Shown: positions 27,334 to 37,959, numbered from the stretch's first letter. The stretch is DNA of 59,787 bases from an uncultured Chlorobiaceae bacterium (GCA_903994635.1 CAJEXQ010000012.1:1-59787); one strand, 5' to 3'. A program made the numbers and translations. Notes: a model not told the origin generated them from the sequence alone.

Positions 27334-28974
27334 TCAGCAATTACGCACAGTCGAAGAGTTGCGATCCTTGATGGTGCTCTCGTCGAACTCGTCCCAGTTG
27401 TGCTCGTCGTGCTCACGCTGGTAGCCAGCCTCTTTCAGACCGAAGCTCATGTCGGCGACCATTTCAGGCCTCAGCTCCTTGAGGTTTTTCACCTCGGCCT
27501 CCGTCAGAATCCTTGACTTGTCGAAGCCAAGATCGATCTCAATCTTGCGGTTCTTGGTCTTGACGCGGTCGATGTCGTAGAAGCGCTTGGTAATGGTGGT
27601 CTGGGCAAACGCCTTCAGACAGCCCAGCATGTATTTGCGGACATAAGGATCCTTGATCCATGGGTAGCCAAAGAAGGTTTTGCGTGCGTAGAAGCGTGCA
27701 TAGGATTTCAGCACAAGCTTCAGCACATCTTCACGCTCCATGTTGTCGGGCTTGATGATCGGTGTGACAAAGTTGTACTTGGAGTAGTCGCGCACCTCCA
27801 CCCTGTCGCCAAGCTCCTTGAAGAGATCGGAGAAAGGCCATGGTGTATAAATGGTCCAGTTGGCCATATCGGGATCCCAGTCTTTGCAGAGCTGGTAGGT
27901 CTCTTCAATGGTTTCAGGAGTTTCGTGCTCAAGGCCCATAACGAACTGTGCCTCTGCCACAATGCCGTTTTTCTGGAGCAGCTTGATGGCAAGCTTGTTT
28001 TCCTCAATGGTCGTCTCTTTGCGGAAGCGGTTCAGGTTCATCTGGCTGGCAGCTTCTGTGCCGAGAGAAACATGGACGAGGCCTGCCTTGCGGAAGAATG
28101 GCAGCAGATCGGCATCGCGCATGATGTCGGTTACGCGGGTGTTGATACCCCAGGTAACATTGAGCTTGCGGTCGATAAGCTCCTGGCAAAGCGAGACAAA
28201 CTTCTGCTTGTTGATGGTCGGCTCTTCATCAGCAAGAATGAAAAAGCCCACCTTGTGCTGTTTGACCAGTACCTCAATTTCATCGACGAAAAGCTTGGGA
28301 CTGCGAGCACGGTAGCGGCGCCAGAACTGCCACTGTGAACAGAAGGTGCAGGTAAATGGGCAGCCTCTTGCAAAGTTAGGAACAGCAAGGCGGCAGTTCA
28401 GAGGGGTGTAAATGTATTTATCCCAGTCGTAAAGGCTCCAGTCGGGGGAGAGTGTATCAAGATCTTCAATAACAGGATGTGCCGCAGTGGCGAACACTTT
28501 GCCATCGTTATCAATGTAGGCGATACCGGTGATTTCACCTCTGTTTTTCAGGTCGGTTCCAGCGGCAATCTCCTTGATAAGGTTAACGGTCACCTCTTCA
28601 CCTTCACCACGGACAATGTAGTCGGTTTCAGGCGCCTCGCTGAGTACTTGCGGGTACATGAACGTTGAATGGATACCACCCATAATCGTTCTGATCTTCG
28701 GATTCACCTTTTTGGCAAGCTTCATGATTGCCTGCGCCTTGAAAATCGACGGAGTGATATTGGTTACCATCACCACATCCGGGATATTTTTGCGGATGAT
28801 CTCTTCAATCTGGTCGTCAGGAATGTCGTCGGCCATGGCGTCAACAAATTTAATCTGATCGAATCCAGCTTTTTTCAGGGCACCACCAATGTAGGCTACC
28901 CAGCTTGGCGTCCAGTTACCGGCAATTTCGGCTCCACCTGAATGATAATTTGGTTGAACCATCAGTATTTTCAT
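27334..28974 (-). CDS. bchE: Anaerobic Mg-protoporphyrin IX monomethyl ester oxidative cyclase
   Basis: A 546-residue B12-dependent radical SAM enzyme. The N-terminal cobalamin-binding domain begins KILMVQPNYHSGGAE and includes MGGIHSTFMYP. The radical SAM cluster ligands are C205, C209 and C212 (RGCPFTCTFC). A C-terminal helical part holds FYARKTFFGYP. BchE closes the isocyclic ring E of bacteriochlorophyll using water as oxygen source, the route required in strict anaerobes. It lies third after bchH and bchM on the same strand, 211 nt after bchM, a gap long enough for its own promoter. Cobalamin supply may limit it. Confidence 0.93.
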   Translation of the reverse strand: MKILMVQPNYHSGGAEIAGNWTPSWVAYIGGALKKAGFDQIKFVDAMADDIPDDQIEEIIRKNIPDVVMVTNITPSIFKAQAIMKLAKKVNPKIRTIMGGIHSTFMYPQVLSEAPETDYIVRGEGEEVTVNLIKEIAAGTDLKNRGEITGIAYIDNDGKVFATAAHPVIEDLDTLSPDWSLYDWDKYIYTPLNCRLAVPNFARGCPFTCTFCSQWQFWRRYRARSPKLFVDEIEVLVKQHKVGFFILADEEPTINKQKFVSLCQELIDRKLNVTWGINTRVTDIMRDADLLPFFRKAGLVHVSLGTEAASQMNLNRFRKETTIEENKLAIKLLQKNGIVAEAQFVMGLEHETPETIEETYQLCKDWDPDMANWTIYTPWPFSDLFKELGDRVEVRDYSKYNFVTPIIKPDNMEREDVLKLVLKSYARFYARKTFFGYPWIKDPYVRKYMLGCLKAFAQTTITKRFYDIDRVKTKNRKIEIDLGFDKSRILTEAEVKNLKELRPEMVADMSFGLKEAGYQREHDEHNWDEFDESTIKDRNSSTVRNC

Positions 28975-29185
28975 CGGTCTCCATCCTCCAGATATGTTTT
29001 TTTACAAAATAGGGATTGCAGTGCTAAACAACAGCCATCCCGTATAGATTCAAAAAAAGTCACGAACTACCAATTTACAATTTATTTATAAAAAATTCCA
29101 TGGTTTTCATCCCCCGTTACCCCGATGGTAATCGAAAAAAATACCCATCACTGTTTGTGTTGCAACTATCTTATTTTTCGGAACG
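28975..29185 (-). promoter_or_regulatory. bchM-bchE intergenic region
   Basis: These 211 nt, read on the minus strand toward bchE, are AT-rich with no ORF. No strong hairpin or riboswitch consensus was found; in particular no B12-box-like sequence, although BchE needs cobalamin. A separate bchE promoter is plausible but not identified. Confidence 0.3.
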
Positions 29186-29881
29186 TTAGCGACGGCTGGC
29201 GTTCATAAGCATGGTGTGATAAAACCCAAAACTTATTTTTTCCCTGCTTTTCACCTGCATACCATTTTTTTTCATAGCTCTTTCCATCTCCTCGTCGCGG
29301 ATCATCTGGATGGTTGTGCGACGCTCTTTTTTTGGAAAATAACCACCAACCCAATGCATGAGAGCAAGAAGGTTATTGTAAGGGGCGTAGGTGAAAATAA
29401 TCGATCCTTTGGTAAGCCGGCTCAGGTTATTGAAGGCCTGGGCAAACCCTTCTGCCGGATAATGGATAAGCACGTCGAAACAGACAACGGCATCGTATTT
29501 CCCGCTTACAGACTCAATGGTGTTGACCTCGAATTCGATGTTTTTCTCTACACCCTGCTTGATGGCTTCAGTTTTTGCCTTGTCAACCATCTGTGATGCA
29601 ATGTCAACAGCCTTTACTTTATAGCCAGCTTTAGCCAGCCTGATACTGAAGAGTCCTGTTCCGCAGCCAGCATCAAGCACGGTTGCCCCTTTTGGCAGTC
29701 CCAGTTTTTGAAGCCAGTCGAATGCCTTGTCCATCATGACGGCGTGGCCCTGGCGGACAGTGTTGCGCACGGAAGAGAGCTTGTCGTCTCCGTAGATTGA
29801 TGCCCATCTCTGAAAGCCCTGCCCGTTAAAATAGGAACGGAGCATTTTCTTGTGTTCTTCAGCATTGAAAGAGCTGCTCAT
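29186..29881 (-). CDS. bchM: Mg-protoporphyrin IX O-methyltransferase
   Basis: A 231-residue SAM-dependent methyltransferase. Motif [21 protein letters not shown] lies at about residues 68-87, with [18 protein letters not shown] and [25 protein letters not shown] typical of BchM. It methylates the C13 propionate of Mg-protoporphyrin IX, the step between Mg-chelatase and BchE. It lies between bchH and bchE, 66 nt after bchH, consistent with one pathway operon. Confidence 0.93.
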   Translation of the reverse strand: MSSSFNAEEHKKMLRSYFNGQGFQRWASIYGDDKLSSVRNTVRQGHAVMMDKAFDWLQKLGLPKGATVLDAGCGTGLFSIRLAKAGYKVKAVDIASQMVDKAKTEAIKQGVEKNIEFEVNTIESVSGKYDAVVCFDVLIHYPAEGFAQAFNNLSRLTKGSIIFTYAPYNNLLALMHWVGGYFPKKERRTTIQMIRDEEMERAMKKNGMQVKSREKISFGFYHTMLMNASRR

Positions 29882-29947
29882 GGTAAAAGTTTTGACGTTT
29901 GCGTTGTTAGCTTTTCTGTATGGTTATCGGGAATATCGAGAAATCTC

Positions 29948-32900
29948 TTACACATCAATCCCCTCAAGGCGGTCTTCAAGGTCGGAGTAAATCTCCTGAA
30001 GCTTTTCGATCATGTCGGGGTCAGCGCTCCACATGCCGCGTCCACTCGCTTCGAGCATACGGCCTACAATGTTTTTGAAGGCTTTTGGATTTACCTTCAT
30101 AAGCCGCTCACGCATTTTCGGATCCATGGCATAGGTTTCAGCAGCCTCCTTGTAGACCCAGTCGTCAACGCCCTTGGTTACGGCATCCCAGCCAAGCATG
30201 TAGGTAAAACGGTTGCTGATTTCGGCAGCGCCGCTGTGCCCCTGGTCGAGCATGGTCTCGAACCATTTCGGGTTGAGCAGTTTGCTGCGGAACTCCACCT
30301 TCAGTGCCTTGTCGGCATCATCAATTTTGACATCAGCCGTAAAGGTCTCAACATAGTTTAGCTTTACATTGTCTCCCTTCGGGTTGCGGCGACGGGCTGA
30401 AAGCTGGAGCGCTCCCGATGAGGAGAAGTAGCGGTCAATATCGGTAATGCCGAACTCAGCCGAGTCGACCTGCTGTACAACGCGGTCGACGGTACTGAGC
30501 AGTCCTTTCAGAATGTCGGTCTGCTGGTCGCCGTAGCGGTTGCCACCGTAGGCGAAACCGGTTCGTTTGATGAACATGTTGTCGAGATCATCTTCCGATT
30601 CCCATGCTGAATCTTCAACCAGCTCCTCTACCTGTGAGCCGTAAGCACCCGGTGCCTGGGTGAAGAGACGCGATGTGGCGCTCTCAAAATCCTTGCCCTC
30701 TTTCAAGGCGGCATCGACATGTTTTTTGATATGGTTCATCTCGTGGGGCTCAATGGCTCTCGCGGCATCCTTGACCAGTTTGTCGAGATGATCAACAAGG
30801 ACGCCAAAGGTGTCGCGGAAGATTGAGCTGATCTGGATAAGCACATCAATTCTTGGACGACCAAGCTTTTCAAGGGGTACGAGACGGTAGTGGCTGATTT
30901 TGCCCTGTCCATCGTAGGCTGGTTCAGCGCCCATGAGGTGAATAATCACGGCAACCGCTTCGCCCTTGCTCTTGATGGTATCAAGTCCCCAGAGCACCTG
31001 GGCTATTGTTTCAGGATATTCACCGTTATTCTCCTCAAGGTGGCGGTTCAGGATGCTGTCGCCAATCTGCTTGCCTCGCTTGAAGGCTAGCTCAGAAGGA
31101 ATGCGCCATGGATCAATGGCGTGGATATTGCGGCCGGTCGGCAGAATGCCCGCGCCGTCACGCACCAGATCGCCGCCTGAACCCGACGGAATGTATTCGC
31201 CGCAGAGGGCTCTCAGGAAGCCTTTCATTTCATTGCGGTTGTCTTCAAGGGCTTTTTTCAGGGCCTGGCCATCATGCAATGCAGCGTTAATTCCCTCAAC
31301 CATATCGGGCAACAATTTTGCGCCGTTGGTCAGCTTGTTAAAGAGGTTTGCAGGGTTGCTTTTGCCAAAAATGGTCTGCTCAATGAATTCTTTGGTATGC
31401 TCGTCCACTGTTTCGCGGGCTGTCATTGCCTGCTGTTCACCCTTGCGGGCGCGAGTGGCCAGTGATGCGTAATCGCCATAATTTTTGTCTTCACCGATGG
31501 CCTGCATGATAATCGAGGGGAGCGATTTTTCATTGCCGCGAACCTTCAGGTACTCGGTAATGGTGGTCACCTGGGTTTCGAGCTTCGGTGTTTCTCCAAA
31601 GATGTGCAGTGAGTTGGAGATCAGGCGTCCCTCAAGTTCAATCATGTAGGTGTAGAGACGGCTGATATAGTTCTGGAACTCCTCCCCTTCAACGCGAGGA
31701 CAATCATCGGTCAGGTTGAGCTGCTGTGCCTTGGTGATAATGACCTCTTCAGTCTCGGCATCCGCCGTACTTTGCAGTCCCCGTTCGCGATAATCGTTCA
31801 GCATCTCCTTGAATGCGGGCAGCTCCTTGTAGAGTCCGGCGCGTGCCAGAGGCGGGATGTTGTGCGAAATCATGGTGGCGTAACCGCGTCGTTTGGCAAT
31901 ATTGGCTTCGCTCGGGTTATTGATTGGGTAGATATAAAAATGGGGCACCTCGCCGAGCAGCGCATCTGACCAGCAGTCGCCAGTAACGCCAAGCTGCAAA
32001 CCGGGCATCCACTCAGCCGTACCGTGCATACCGATGTGTACCAGGGCGTTGGCGCCAAAAATGCGGCTGATCCAGCGGTAGAAGGCGATATACTGATGGT
32101 GAGGCGTGTTCTCCCTGTCAAAGAGTAGACGCATCGGGTCGCCCTGAATGCCAAGACGGGGCTGAACGCCGATAAAGATGTTGCCGAGAGTGAGTCCGCC
32201 GATAAAGAGCTTGTCGGGCTTGATTGGGGCAATTTCACCGGGGAAGCCGCTCCAGCGTCCTTCAATGCGCTCGCGCTCCCTGCCGGAGGTGATGCTGTTG
32301 AACTGTTCGCGGTCTATGGTAAAGCACTCCTGCTCGTGCGCCTGTATTTCGTAATCGGTGGCTTTGTCGAGCATGGCAAGCAGCGCTTCAGGGGATTCCG
32401 GCAACTCTCCGACGTTGTACCCTTCGGATCGCAATGTCAAAAGAATATTATAGATGCTTTTCGGTACATCAAGCAAAGCTGCACTGGCCTTTTTGCCCAT
32501 GCCCGGTGGATAATCGTAGACCACCAGTGCAATTTTTTTATCCTTGTTGGGAACCTGGCGCAGCTCTGAAAACTTTATGGCAATTCCTGCCAGCCTGTCG
32601 AGACGATCGGGGACGGTCTGCAAGCGTCCATCCTTGATGGCTCCGAGCACTACCGGGCATACTGCGCCATCCATCTCAGGCAGCGAGTAGGTCATGGCCG
32701 ATTGCAGCGGAATAACGCCCTGCAATTTCCATGAGGCAAAATCCTGAATAAAGAGTGGCTGTGAAACCACATAAGGCGCATTGATTTTGCCAAGAATCTC
32801 TTCTCTTGCGGCTGATGAAGCGCCAGGTGTGGTTGCGCCTGCAGGGCCACCTACAAAGCCAAAGCCCATCATGTTGATGAGCATGTCGATGTTGTTGTGG

Positions 32901-33751
32901 GTAAACCACTCTCTGGCGGCAACGTGACCTTCAACACCCATCACAAAGACTGGCAGGGGATTGAGCCCCTTGGCCGCGATGGCACGAATGGTATTGTCGA
33001 TATATTCTTTTTCCTGCAACAGATGCTTGCGGAAGAAGAGCATTCCGATATTGCGCTTTTTTGTGGCGTTTCTGTCGTGTTTGTGTAGCCATTTTTCGTA
33101 ATGGTGCAGATCTTTCAGGTACTCTGGAGCATCCGGGTGATAGAAGCCCATGGTTGGCACTTCCTGAACTTTCTCAACCTTGATGCCAACCTCGAAATAT
33201 TCTGCCATGATGTAGTTGAACATCGAAGCCAGATTGTCGGTGGTCGGGTTCATCCAGTAGGTGTACACCTGCATCCAGTTCTTGAAATCTTTTGCCTTTT
33301 TCGGGATCAGCGGCAACATGGTGCGCATGATTTTAAGCAGCTTCATGTAGCCGTAGAGCGCATCCTCGTCGCGTCCTTTCACCAGCATTTTTGCAACTTT
33401 CTTGACAATATCAGGCATACCGCTTCCGTCGCCCGACACCACATAATTGCCGATTTTTGTCATCTGCATCACTTCAGGCATCGATTCGTAGGCAAAGACA
33501 ACTTTTACCTTCGACTTGTCGACCTGCTCCTGCAGCCAGTCAGCCTGTCCCTTGAACTGAATAAGTGTGGTAAAAATACAGTCGGCATTGTGGATAGCTT
33601 CGGCAGCTTCAGGGTTCTGATGCTCGAGATCCTGGTCGGTCCATTGGGTTAATTCGGCATGATCAGCAATTTTGGAGGTTACCTCGCGCCATACCCGCTG
33701 GTTGCATTGTTCCATCCCGACAATAGCGGCAATTCTGATTTTATCGTGCAT
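29948..33751 (-). CDS. bchH: Mg-chelatase large subunit
   Basis: A 1267-residue CobN/BchH family protein, the normal length for the porphyrin-binding subunit. Segments typical of BchH include YKELPAFKEMLNDYRERGLQ, VHIGMHGTAEWMPG and LSARRRNPKGDNVKLNYVETF. It binds protoporphyrin IX and, with BchI and BchD (not in the window), inserts magnesium. Green sulfur bacteria have three paralogues, BchH, BchS and BchT. I call BchH because bchM and bchE follow directly, but sequence alone does not separate them here. The stretch before the start contains a 15-nt element also found upstream of the SPT-like gene. Confidence 0.85.
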   Translation of the reverse strand: MHDKIRIAAIVGMEQCNQRVWREVTSKIADHAELTQWTDQDLEHQNPEAAEAIHNADCIFTTLIQFKGQADWLQEQVDKSKVKVVFAYESMPEVMQMTKIGNYVVSGDGSGMPDIVKKVAKMLVKGRDEDALYGYMKLLKIMRTMLPLIPKKAKDFKNWMQVYTYWMNPTTDNLASMFNYIMAEYFEVGIKVEKVQEVPTMGFYHPDAPEYLKDLHHYEKWLHKHDRNATKKRNIGMLFFRKHLLQEKEYIDNTIRAIAAKGLNPLPVFVMGVEGHVAAREWFTHNNIDMLINMMGFGFVGGPAGATTPGASSAAREEILGKINAPYVVSQPLFIQDFASWKLQGVIPLQSAMTYSLPEMDGAVCPVVLGAIKDGRLQTVPDRLDRLAGIAIKFSELRQVPNKDKKIALVVYDYPPGMGKKASAALLDVPKSIYNILLTLRSEGYNVGELPESPEALLAMLDKATDYEIQAHEQECFTIDREQFNSITSGRERERIEGRWSGFPGEIAPIKPDKLFIGGLTLGNIFIGVQPRLGIQGDPMRLLFDRENTPHHQYIAFYRWISRIFGANALVHIGMHGTAEWMPGLQLGVTGDCWSDALLGEVPHFYIYPINNPSEANIAKRRGYATMISHNIPPLARAGLYKELPAFKEMLNDYRERGLQSTADAETEEVIITKAQQLNLTDDCPRVEGEEFQNYISRLYTYMIELEGRLISNSLHIFGETPKLETQVTTITEYLKVRGNEKSLPSIIMQAIGEDKNYGDYASLATRARKGEQQAMTARETVDEHTKEFIEQTIFGKSNPANLFNKLTNGAKLLPDMVEGINAALHDGQALKKALEDNRNEMKGFLRALCGEYIPSGSGGDLVRDGAGILPTGRNIHAIDPWRIPSELAFKRGKQIGDSILNRHLEENNGEYPETIAQVLWGLDTIKSKGEAVAVIIHLMGAEPAYDGQGKISHYRLVPLEKLGRPRIDVLIQISSIFRDTFGVLVDHLDKLVKDAARAIEPHEMNHIKKHVDAALKEGKDFESATSRLFTQAPGAYGSQVEELVEDSAWESEDDLDNMFIKRTGFAYGGNRYGDQQTDILKGLLSTVDRVVQQVDSAEFGITDIDRYFSSSGALQLSARRRNPKGDNVKLNYVETFTADVKIDDADKALKVEFRSKLLNPKWFETMLDQGHSGAAEISNRFTYMLGWDAVTKGVDDWVYKEAAETYAMDPKMRERLMKVNPKAFKNIVGRMLEASGRGMWSADPDMIEKLQEIYSDLEDRLEGIDV

Positions 33752-33834
33752 AGAAATACAAAAGATGTACGTTTGTTTGTGGTTTTAACAAGACTGCGAA
33801 ATGTATTAAAATCTTACGATGTAAACTAACGATT

Positions 33835-33871
33835 AAAAAAAGAGCCAGCCCTTGATGGTACAGGGGCTGGC
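33835..33871 (-). terminator. Terminator after the TonB receptor gene
   Basis: On the minus strand GCCAGCCC and GGGCTGGC form a perfect 8-bp stem with a 12-nt loop, followed by TCTTTTTTT. It separates the receptor transcript from bchH. Confidence 0.85.
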
Positions 33872-33906
33872 AGGTCTCATAACCACTCATTAATGAAGAG
33901 GTTATA

Positions 33907-36474
33907 TTAGAATGTGAAATCAACACCAGCGACATAGCTGCGTCCGGGTGCACGGAACCACTCAGCTTCTTCATACTGTACGTTGCCGATATTGCGGCAG
34001 AGGAGGCTCAAAGAGGCTGTTTCAGCGACCTGGTACTTTAAACCAGTGTTGAAGACAATGAAGTTGCCCGGATAGTTTGTCCCTGCGGGGTTTGTGTAGT
34101 AGTTTACAGCCTTATACTTGCTGACATACCGTCCATTCAGGTTCAGTGAAAGCTTGCTGGCGGCTTTCCATGTTGCACTTGCTGACGCGGTATGATCGGG
34201 GCGCATAGGCAGCCATTCAGGATCAGGATTATTATCAAGCATGGTATTGACCCCCTTGACATAGTTCAGGTTTTTCGCATTCATGTAGCTGTATGAAGCG
34301 TTCAGTGCCCACTCGCTGGTCGGTTTGTAATTCAGGCTGGTTTCAATACCCCAGATGCGGGCCTTGGTCAGGTTTACATATTTGAAGTAGGATGGGGTGA
34401 AGGTGTACGTTGCAAATGGCGGGAACGGGGCTACGACATTTACTGGTGTTCCGGAAGAGGTGATAGATTCTATCAAATTGTCGTAATTGTTCACGTATCC
34501 AGCAATATCAAATGAGACCTTCTCGGAAAGCACCTTGAACATACCGAGTTCATAAGCGGTTTGTGTCTCCTTGTCCAGCGCCGGGTTTGGGATACCTTTC
34601 AGGATTCCGGCATCCCGTACAAATCTTTCAGCAAGTGTCGGAGCACGGAAGCTCCTGCCCCAGGAGGCACGGAACGACAGGTCTTCAGCCGCTTTGTAGT
34701 TAAGAGCAATACGAGGGTTGAGTGCATCAACTGAGGGATTGCTGATGGGAATACCGGTTTTGGTCGTTCCGAATGTATACGTTGCAGTTGTAATGGTATA
34801 GCCGGTAGGGTTTACATAATCAACATAGCTTACTGCATCCTTGTTAATACCGCTCCAGTCATACCGCAAGGAGAGGAAAGCAGTAAGCTCGTTGCCAAGT
34901 TTCCATTCATCTTGCACAAATGCAGCCGCATTCTTTTCCTGAATGCTGGTGAGTGCATTTTTCACAGGAACATCAGCAGTGTATTGAGTTGACTGCATAA
35001 AAGTGATATTTCCGTCCAGACCAAAAAGTAGTCTGTGCTGATTTGCTGCTCGCCAATCAAACTTTACTCCGCTGCCATAACGGTTTGAATTCGTTTCATT
35101 GAATTCGCCGGGAGTTCTTGTGACCCCGGTTGCATACTTTTGATCGCTAGCGGAACTGTTATAATCAATTCTGGTGAAATTGTAGGTGTAATAGATTCGA
35201 GAATCCAGGCTCAGATTATCATTTAAAAGATTGACATAGTTAAGTCCCGAAAGAGCGTTTTTACGCTTAATAGCATCATCAATGTAAACGGTCTTTGGTG
35301 TATTTGTGATTCCTCCGGGTGAGGTAGTATTCACTGTTACTTCATCGAAAGGATATTCTGGATGAGGAGTGAATGTTGCAGTCAGAACATTGTAATCGTA
35401 TGGCCAGGTATAGGCATATCCGCCTGTGCTCTCATTGTAAAAGGAGCTTAGCTGCAGGTACTGTTTTGCATTGATATCGTAGCGAGCCTTTAGTTTTACG
35501 TCGTTCAGTTCTGTTTTTGAGTTCTCTTTATAGCCGTCATCATTGCTTTTTGTATAAAGCACGTTATAATTCCACGGAGCGCTTCTATTCCCCATGCCGA
35601 CATAGCTGTTCCTGAACCACGGAGTATTCCCAACGCGATACGTACCTTTATCGCTCGAAGGGGGAGCATCATAAAATCCACCGTTAACGCCAGCCTTTAC
35701 CTCAAATTTTTCAGGAAGGCGACCAAAGGCGTTCATCACGCCTCCCATTGCGCCTGATCCATAGAGGGTCGCCGCTGCACCTTTCAGGATCTCGACCTTG
35801 TCAGCAGCATTCATGTTGACCGAAGACCAGACCACCTCTCCTGTTTCAGGGGTGTTGAGGGGAAATCCGTCATAAAAGCCCTGTACGCGGGTGCCGATAG
35901 CGCCTCCCTGATAGGTATTGGAGCCTCGAATCGATACTGTCGAAGTGGTCTGCCCGCCAGCGCGGTTTACAAGAACACCCGGGACATCTTCAATAACCTG
36001 ATCAAGCGTCGGGTTGGGTTGCTGCCTGATTCGCTCCTGCGACACCACATTTGCGGTAACTGGAACATCAAGGCGGTCCTGCTTGTAAAGCGATGCACCA
36101 ACCACAACCTCGGAAGCCATGATGGTGGTCTGGCCAAGTTGCAGGTTCACCACCGTGGTCTGGCCGGTAGTGACAGAGACAACCTGGCTTGCCGGTGTGT
36201 AACCAACGATTGAGATAGAGACTTTTTGTTGTTTTGCGGGAACATTCTGGAGGGAAAAGTTGCCGTTCAGGTCGGTTGCTGTGCCGATAGTGCTTCCGGC
36301 AACGGTAACCGAAGCGCCGTAAATGCCTTCACCATCAGCCTTGTCGATGATTTTGCCCTTGACTGTGCCGGTATCGGATCCATAGGATGGGAGAGGAACC
36401 AGCAGTGTCAACAGGCAAAACGCTGAAAGAACAAAACGGACGAAGCGAAACGCCTGTATTTGTTTTGTTTTCAT
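33907..36474 (-). CDS. TonB-dependent outer-membrane receptor with CarboxypepD-like N-terminus
   Basis: An 855-residue outer-membrane receptor. A signal peptide (about residues 1-32) is followed by a carboxypeptidase-regulatory-like beta domain (GTVKGKIIDKADGEGIYGASVTVAG, residues 37-115), a plug domain (residues 125-245 with SIRGSNTYQG and VEILKGAAATLYGSGAMGGVMN) and a C-terminal barrel ending in an aromatic residue (VDFTF). The fold imports metal chelates, cobalamin or haem with TonB energy. The ligand is unknown. Its neighbours are bchH and bchE, so a metal or B12 ligand would make sense, but this is inference. Confidence 0.85.
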   Translation of the reverse strand: MKTKQIQAFRFVRFVLSAFCLLTLLVPLPSYGSDTGTVKGKIIDKADGEGIYGASVTVAGSTIGTATDLNGNFSLQNVPAKQQKVSISIVGYTPASQVVSVTTGQTTVVNLQLGQTTIMASEVVVGASLYKQDRLDVPVTANVVSQERIRQQPNPTLDQVIEDVPGVLVNRAGGQTTSTVSIRGSNTYQGGAIGTRVQGFYDGFPLNTPETGEVVWSSVNMNAADKVEILKGAAATLYGSGAMGGVMNAFGRLPEKFEVKAGVNGGFYDAPPSSDKGTYRVGNTPWFRNSYVGMGNRSAPWNYNVLYTKSNDDGYKENSKTELNDVKLKARYDINAKQYLQLSSFYNESTGGYAYTWPYDYNVLTATFTPHPEYPFDEVTVNTTSPGGITNTPKTVYIDDAIKRKNALSGLNYVNLLNDNLSLDSRIYYTYNFTRIDYNSSASDQKYATGVTRTPGEFNETNSNRYGSGVKFDWRAANQHRLLFGLDGNITFMQSTQYTADVPVKNALTSIQEKNAAAFVQDEWKLGNELTAFLSLRYDWSGINKDAVSYVDYVNPTGYTITTATYTFGTTKTGIPISNPSVDALNPRIALNYKAAEDLSFRASWGRSFRAPTLAERFVRDAGILKGIPNPALDKETQTAYELGMFKVLSEKVSFDIAGYVNNYDNLIESITSSGTPVNVVAPFPPFATYTFTPSYFKYVNLTKARIWGIETSLNYKPTSEWALNASYSYMNAKNLNYVKGVNTMLDNNPDPEWLPMRPDHTASASATWKAASKLSLNLNGRYVSKYKAVNYYTNPAGTNYPGNFIVFNTGLKYQVAETASLSLLCRNIGNVQYEEAEWFRAPGRSYVAGVDFTF

Positions 36475-36756
36475 GATTGTAATTGTGGTTTAATTTACAG
36501 TGATTCGGACAAAGTTAAAAACAAAGCTGTCTGCTTTCGTTACCGCGATTGTAATGGCCATGAGAGCATTAAAAACTGTTGCAGAACTTAAAAAACGACA
36601 TCTCCCACCGCACCGCGACCGAAATCTATAAAAAAAAATAGAAATATTAACGGTGGGAGCAAAAGAGTGGTTTCGATTGGTGACTAGTGCAATTATTTAA
36701 AAAAAAACTCCCTGGTGGTTGCCGGGGAGTGTAGAGGGAATGAAGAAATACTTTTC
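36475..36756 (-). promoter_or_regulatory. Leader of the TonB receptor gene
   Basis: This 282-nt AT-rich gap holds the terminator of the SPT-like gene (listed separately) and, on the minus strand, a CTCCCACCG ... CGGTGGGAG inverted repeat with about 40 nt between the arms (36602-36659), followed by GTCGTTTTTT. This could be an attenuator-like element. No cobalamin riboswitch consensus was seen. Confidence 0.35.
36698..36730 (-). terminator. Terminator after the SPT-like gene
   Basis: On the minus strand ACTCCCCGG and CCAGGGAGT pair around a CAACCA loop, with a following run of nine T residues. Confidence 0.87.
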
Positions 36757-37959
36757 CTATATGACACCAAGTTCTCTGCCAATAGTGCAGAATTCAGTGA
36801 TGACTTTATCGAGGTGTACTTGTTCGTGGGTTGCCATAAAACTGGTGCGAAGCGCCTCGTGGCCAGGCATTACCCCTGGTCGGATAAATGCGTTGACGTA
36901 CACTCCTGCATCGAAGAGTCTTTTCCAGAAGAGAAGGGTTTTTTCCTGGTCTTTGATCAGCACCGTGACGATCGCTGTCCGCGATGGCATAAGGGTGAAT
37001 CCGGCTTTGAGCAGTGCCTGACGGACGTAGTCCGTGTTGGAGACAAGGCGTTCCATGAGCCCCGGTTCTGTGCGGATAATGTCGAGTGTGGCCAGAACAG
37101 CAGCCACACTGGCTGGCGTTGGTGATGCGCTGAAGATAAGTGAAGATGCGTGGTGTTTGATGTAGTTGATAACGGCGCGGTCGGCGACGACGTACCCTCC
37201 AAGTGAACCGAAGGTTTTTGAAAATGTGCCCATAATGAGATCAACCTCATTGACAAGGCCAAACTCCGATGGTGTGCCTCGGCCCATCTTGCCAATCACG
37301 CCTACGGCATGAGCATCATCAATGAGTATGCGGGCACCATATTTTTTTGCCAGCTTCACAAGGCTTGGAAGATCGACAATTTCGCCGGAAACCGAGAAAA
37401 CTCCGTCAGAGACGATCAGGCGGCTTGCCGTTTCGGGAATTGTTTGAAGCACACGCTCCAGATCTTGCATGTTGTTGTGGTTGTATCGTACCAGGTTTGC
37501 TCCCGCTCCCTGTGCCATTATGGATGCTGCCACAAGGCTTGCATGGTTGTCGCGGTCGGATACGATGTATTCACCACGCTGGACAAGCGTCGGGATAATG
37601 CCCTGTCCGGTCTGGTAACCGGTGCTGAAGAGCAGGCAGCGCTCCTTCTCAAAAAAGTCAGCAAGTTTCTCCTCCAGTTCGACATGCAGATTTACCGTTC
37701 CTGTCATGTATCGGGATCCGCTGCAGCTTGTTCCGTATTTGTTGATTGCGTCGATTGAGGCAGCTTTAACCCTCGGATCTGCGGTAAGGCCGAGATAGTT
37801 GTTTGAGCCTGCCATAACCAGCTTACGCCCTCCAAAAGAGACAACAGGGCCTTCATTTTCGTCTATTGGATGAAAAAAGGGATATATGCCTTGAGCCTTT
37901 ACCGCGTCGGCAATGGTATAGTCAACGCACTTCTTGAATAAGTCTTTCGTTTTCTCCAC
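36757..37959 (-). CDS. Alpha-oxoamine synthase, serine palmitoyltransferase-like
   Basis: A 400-residue PLP enzyme. The Schiff-base lysine is K248 ([12 protein letters not shown]), with H139, D215 and H217 as cofactor contacts. [24 protein letters not shown] and the C-terminal RTSFMATHE resemble bacterial serine palmitoyltransferases more than BioF or Kbl. It would condense an amino acid with an acyl-CoA or acyl-ACP to make a sphingoid-type or related amino lipid base. A divergent NAD-dependent epimerase gene lies 201 nt away and could be a reductase of the same pathway. BioF remains possible, but no other bio genes are nearby. Confidence 0.75.
   Translation of the reverse strand: MEKTKDLFKKCVDYTIADAVKAQGIYPFFHPIDENEGPVVSFGGRKLVMAGSNNYLGLTADPRVKAASIDAINKYGTSCSGSRYMTGTVNLHVELEEKLADFFEKERCLLFSTGYQTGQGIIPTLVQRGEYIVSDRDNHASLVAASIMAQGAGANLVRYNHNNMQDLERVLQTIPETASRLIVSDGVFSVSGEIVDLPSLVKLAKKYGARILIDDAHAVGVIGKMGRGTPSEFGLVNEVDLIMGTFSKTFGSLGGYVVADRAVINYIKHHASSLIFSASPTPASVAAVLATLDIIRTEPGLMERLVSNTDYVRQALLKAGFTLMPSRTAIVTVLIKDQEKTLLFWKRLFDAGVYVNAFIRPGVMPGHEALRTSFMATHEQVHLDKVITEFCTIGRELGVI

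Noticed and set aside
29948..33751. BchS or BchT instead of BchH
   Set aside because: Sequence alone does not decide, but direct linkage to bchM and bchE favours BchH.
36475..36720. Cobalamin riboswitch ahead of the TonB receptor
   Set aside because: No B12-box consensus or matching core could be seen on the minus strand.
36757..37959. BioF (8-amino-7-oxononanoate synthase)
   Set aside because: The GSRYMTGT and RTSFMATHE segments and the lack of other bio genes favour a serine palmitoyltransferase-like enzyme, though not decisively.
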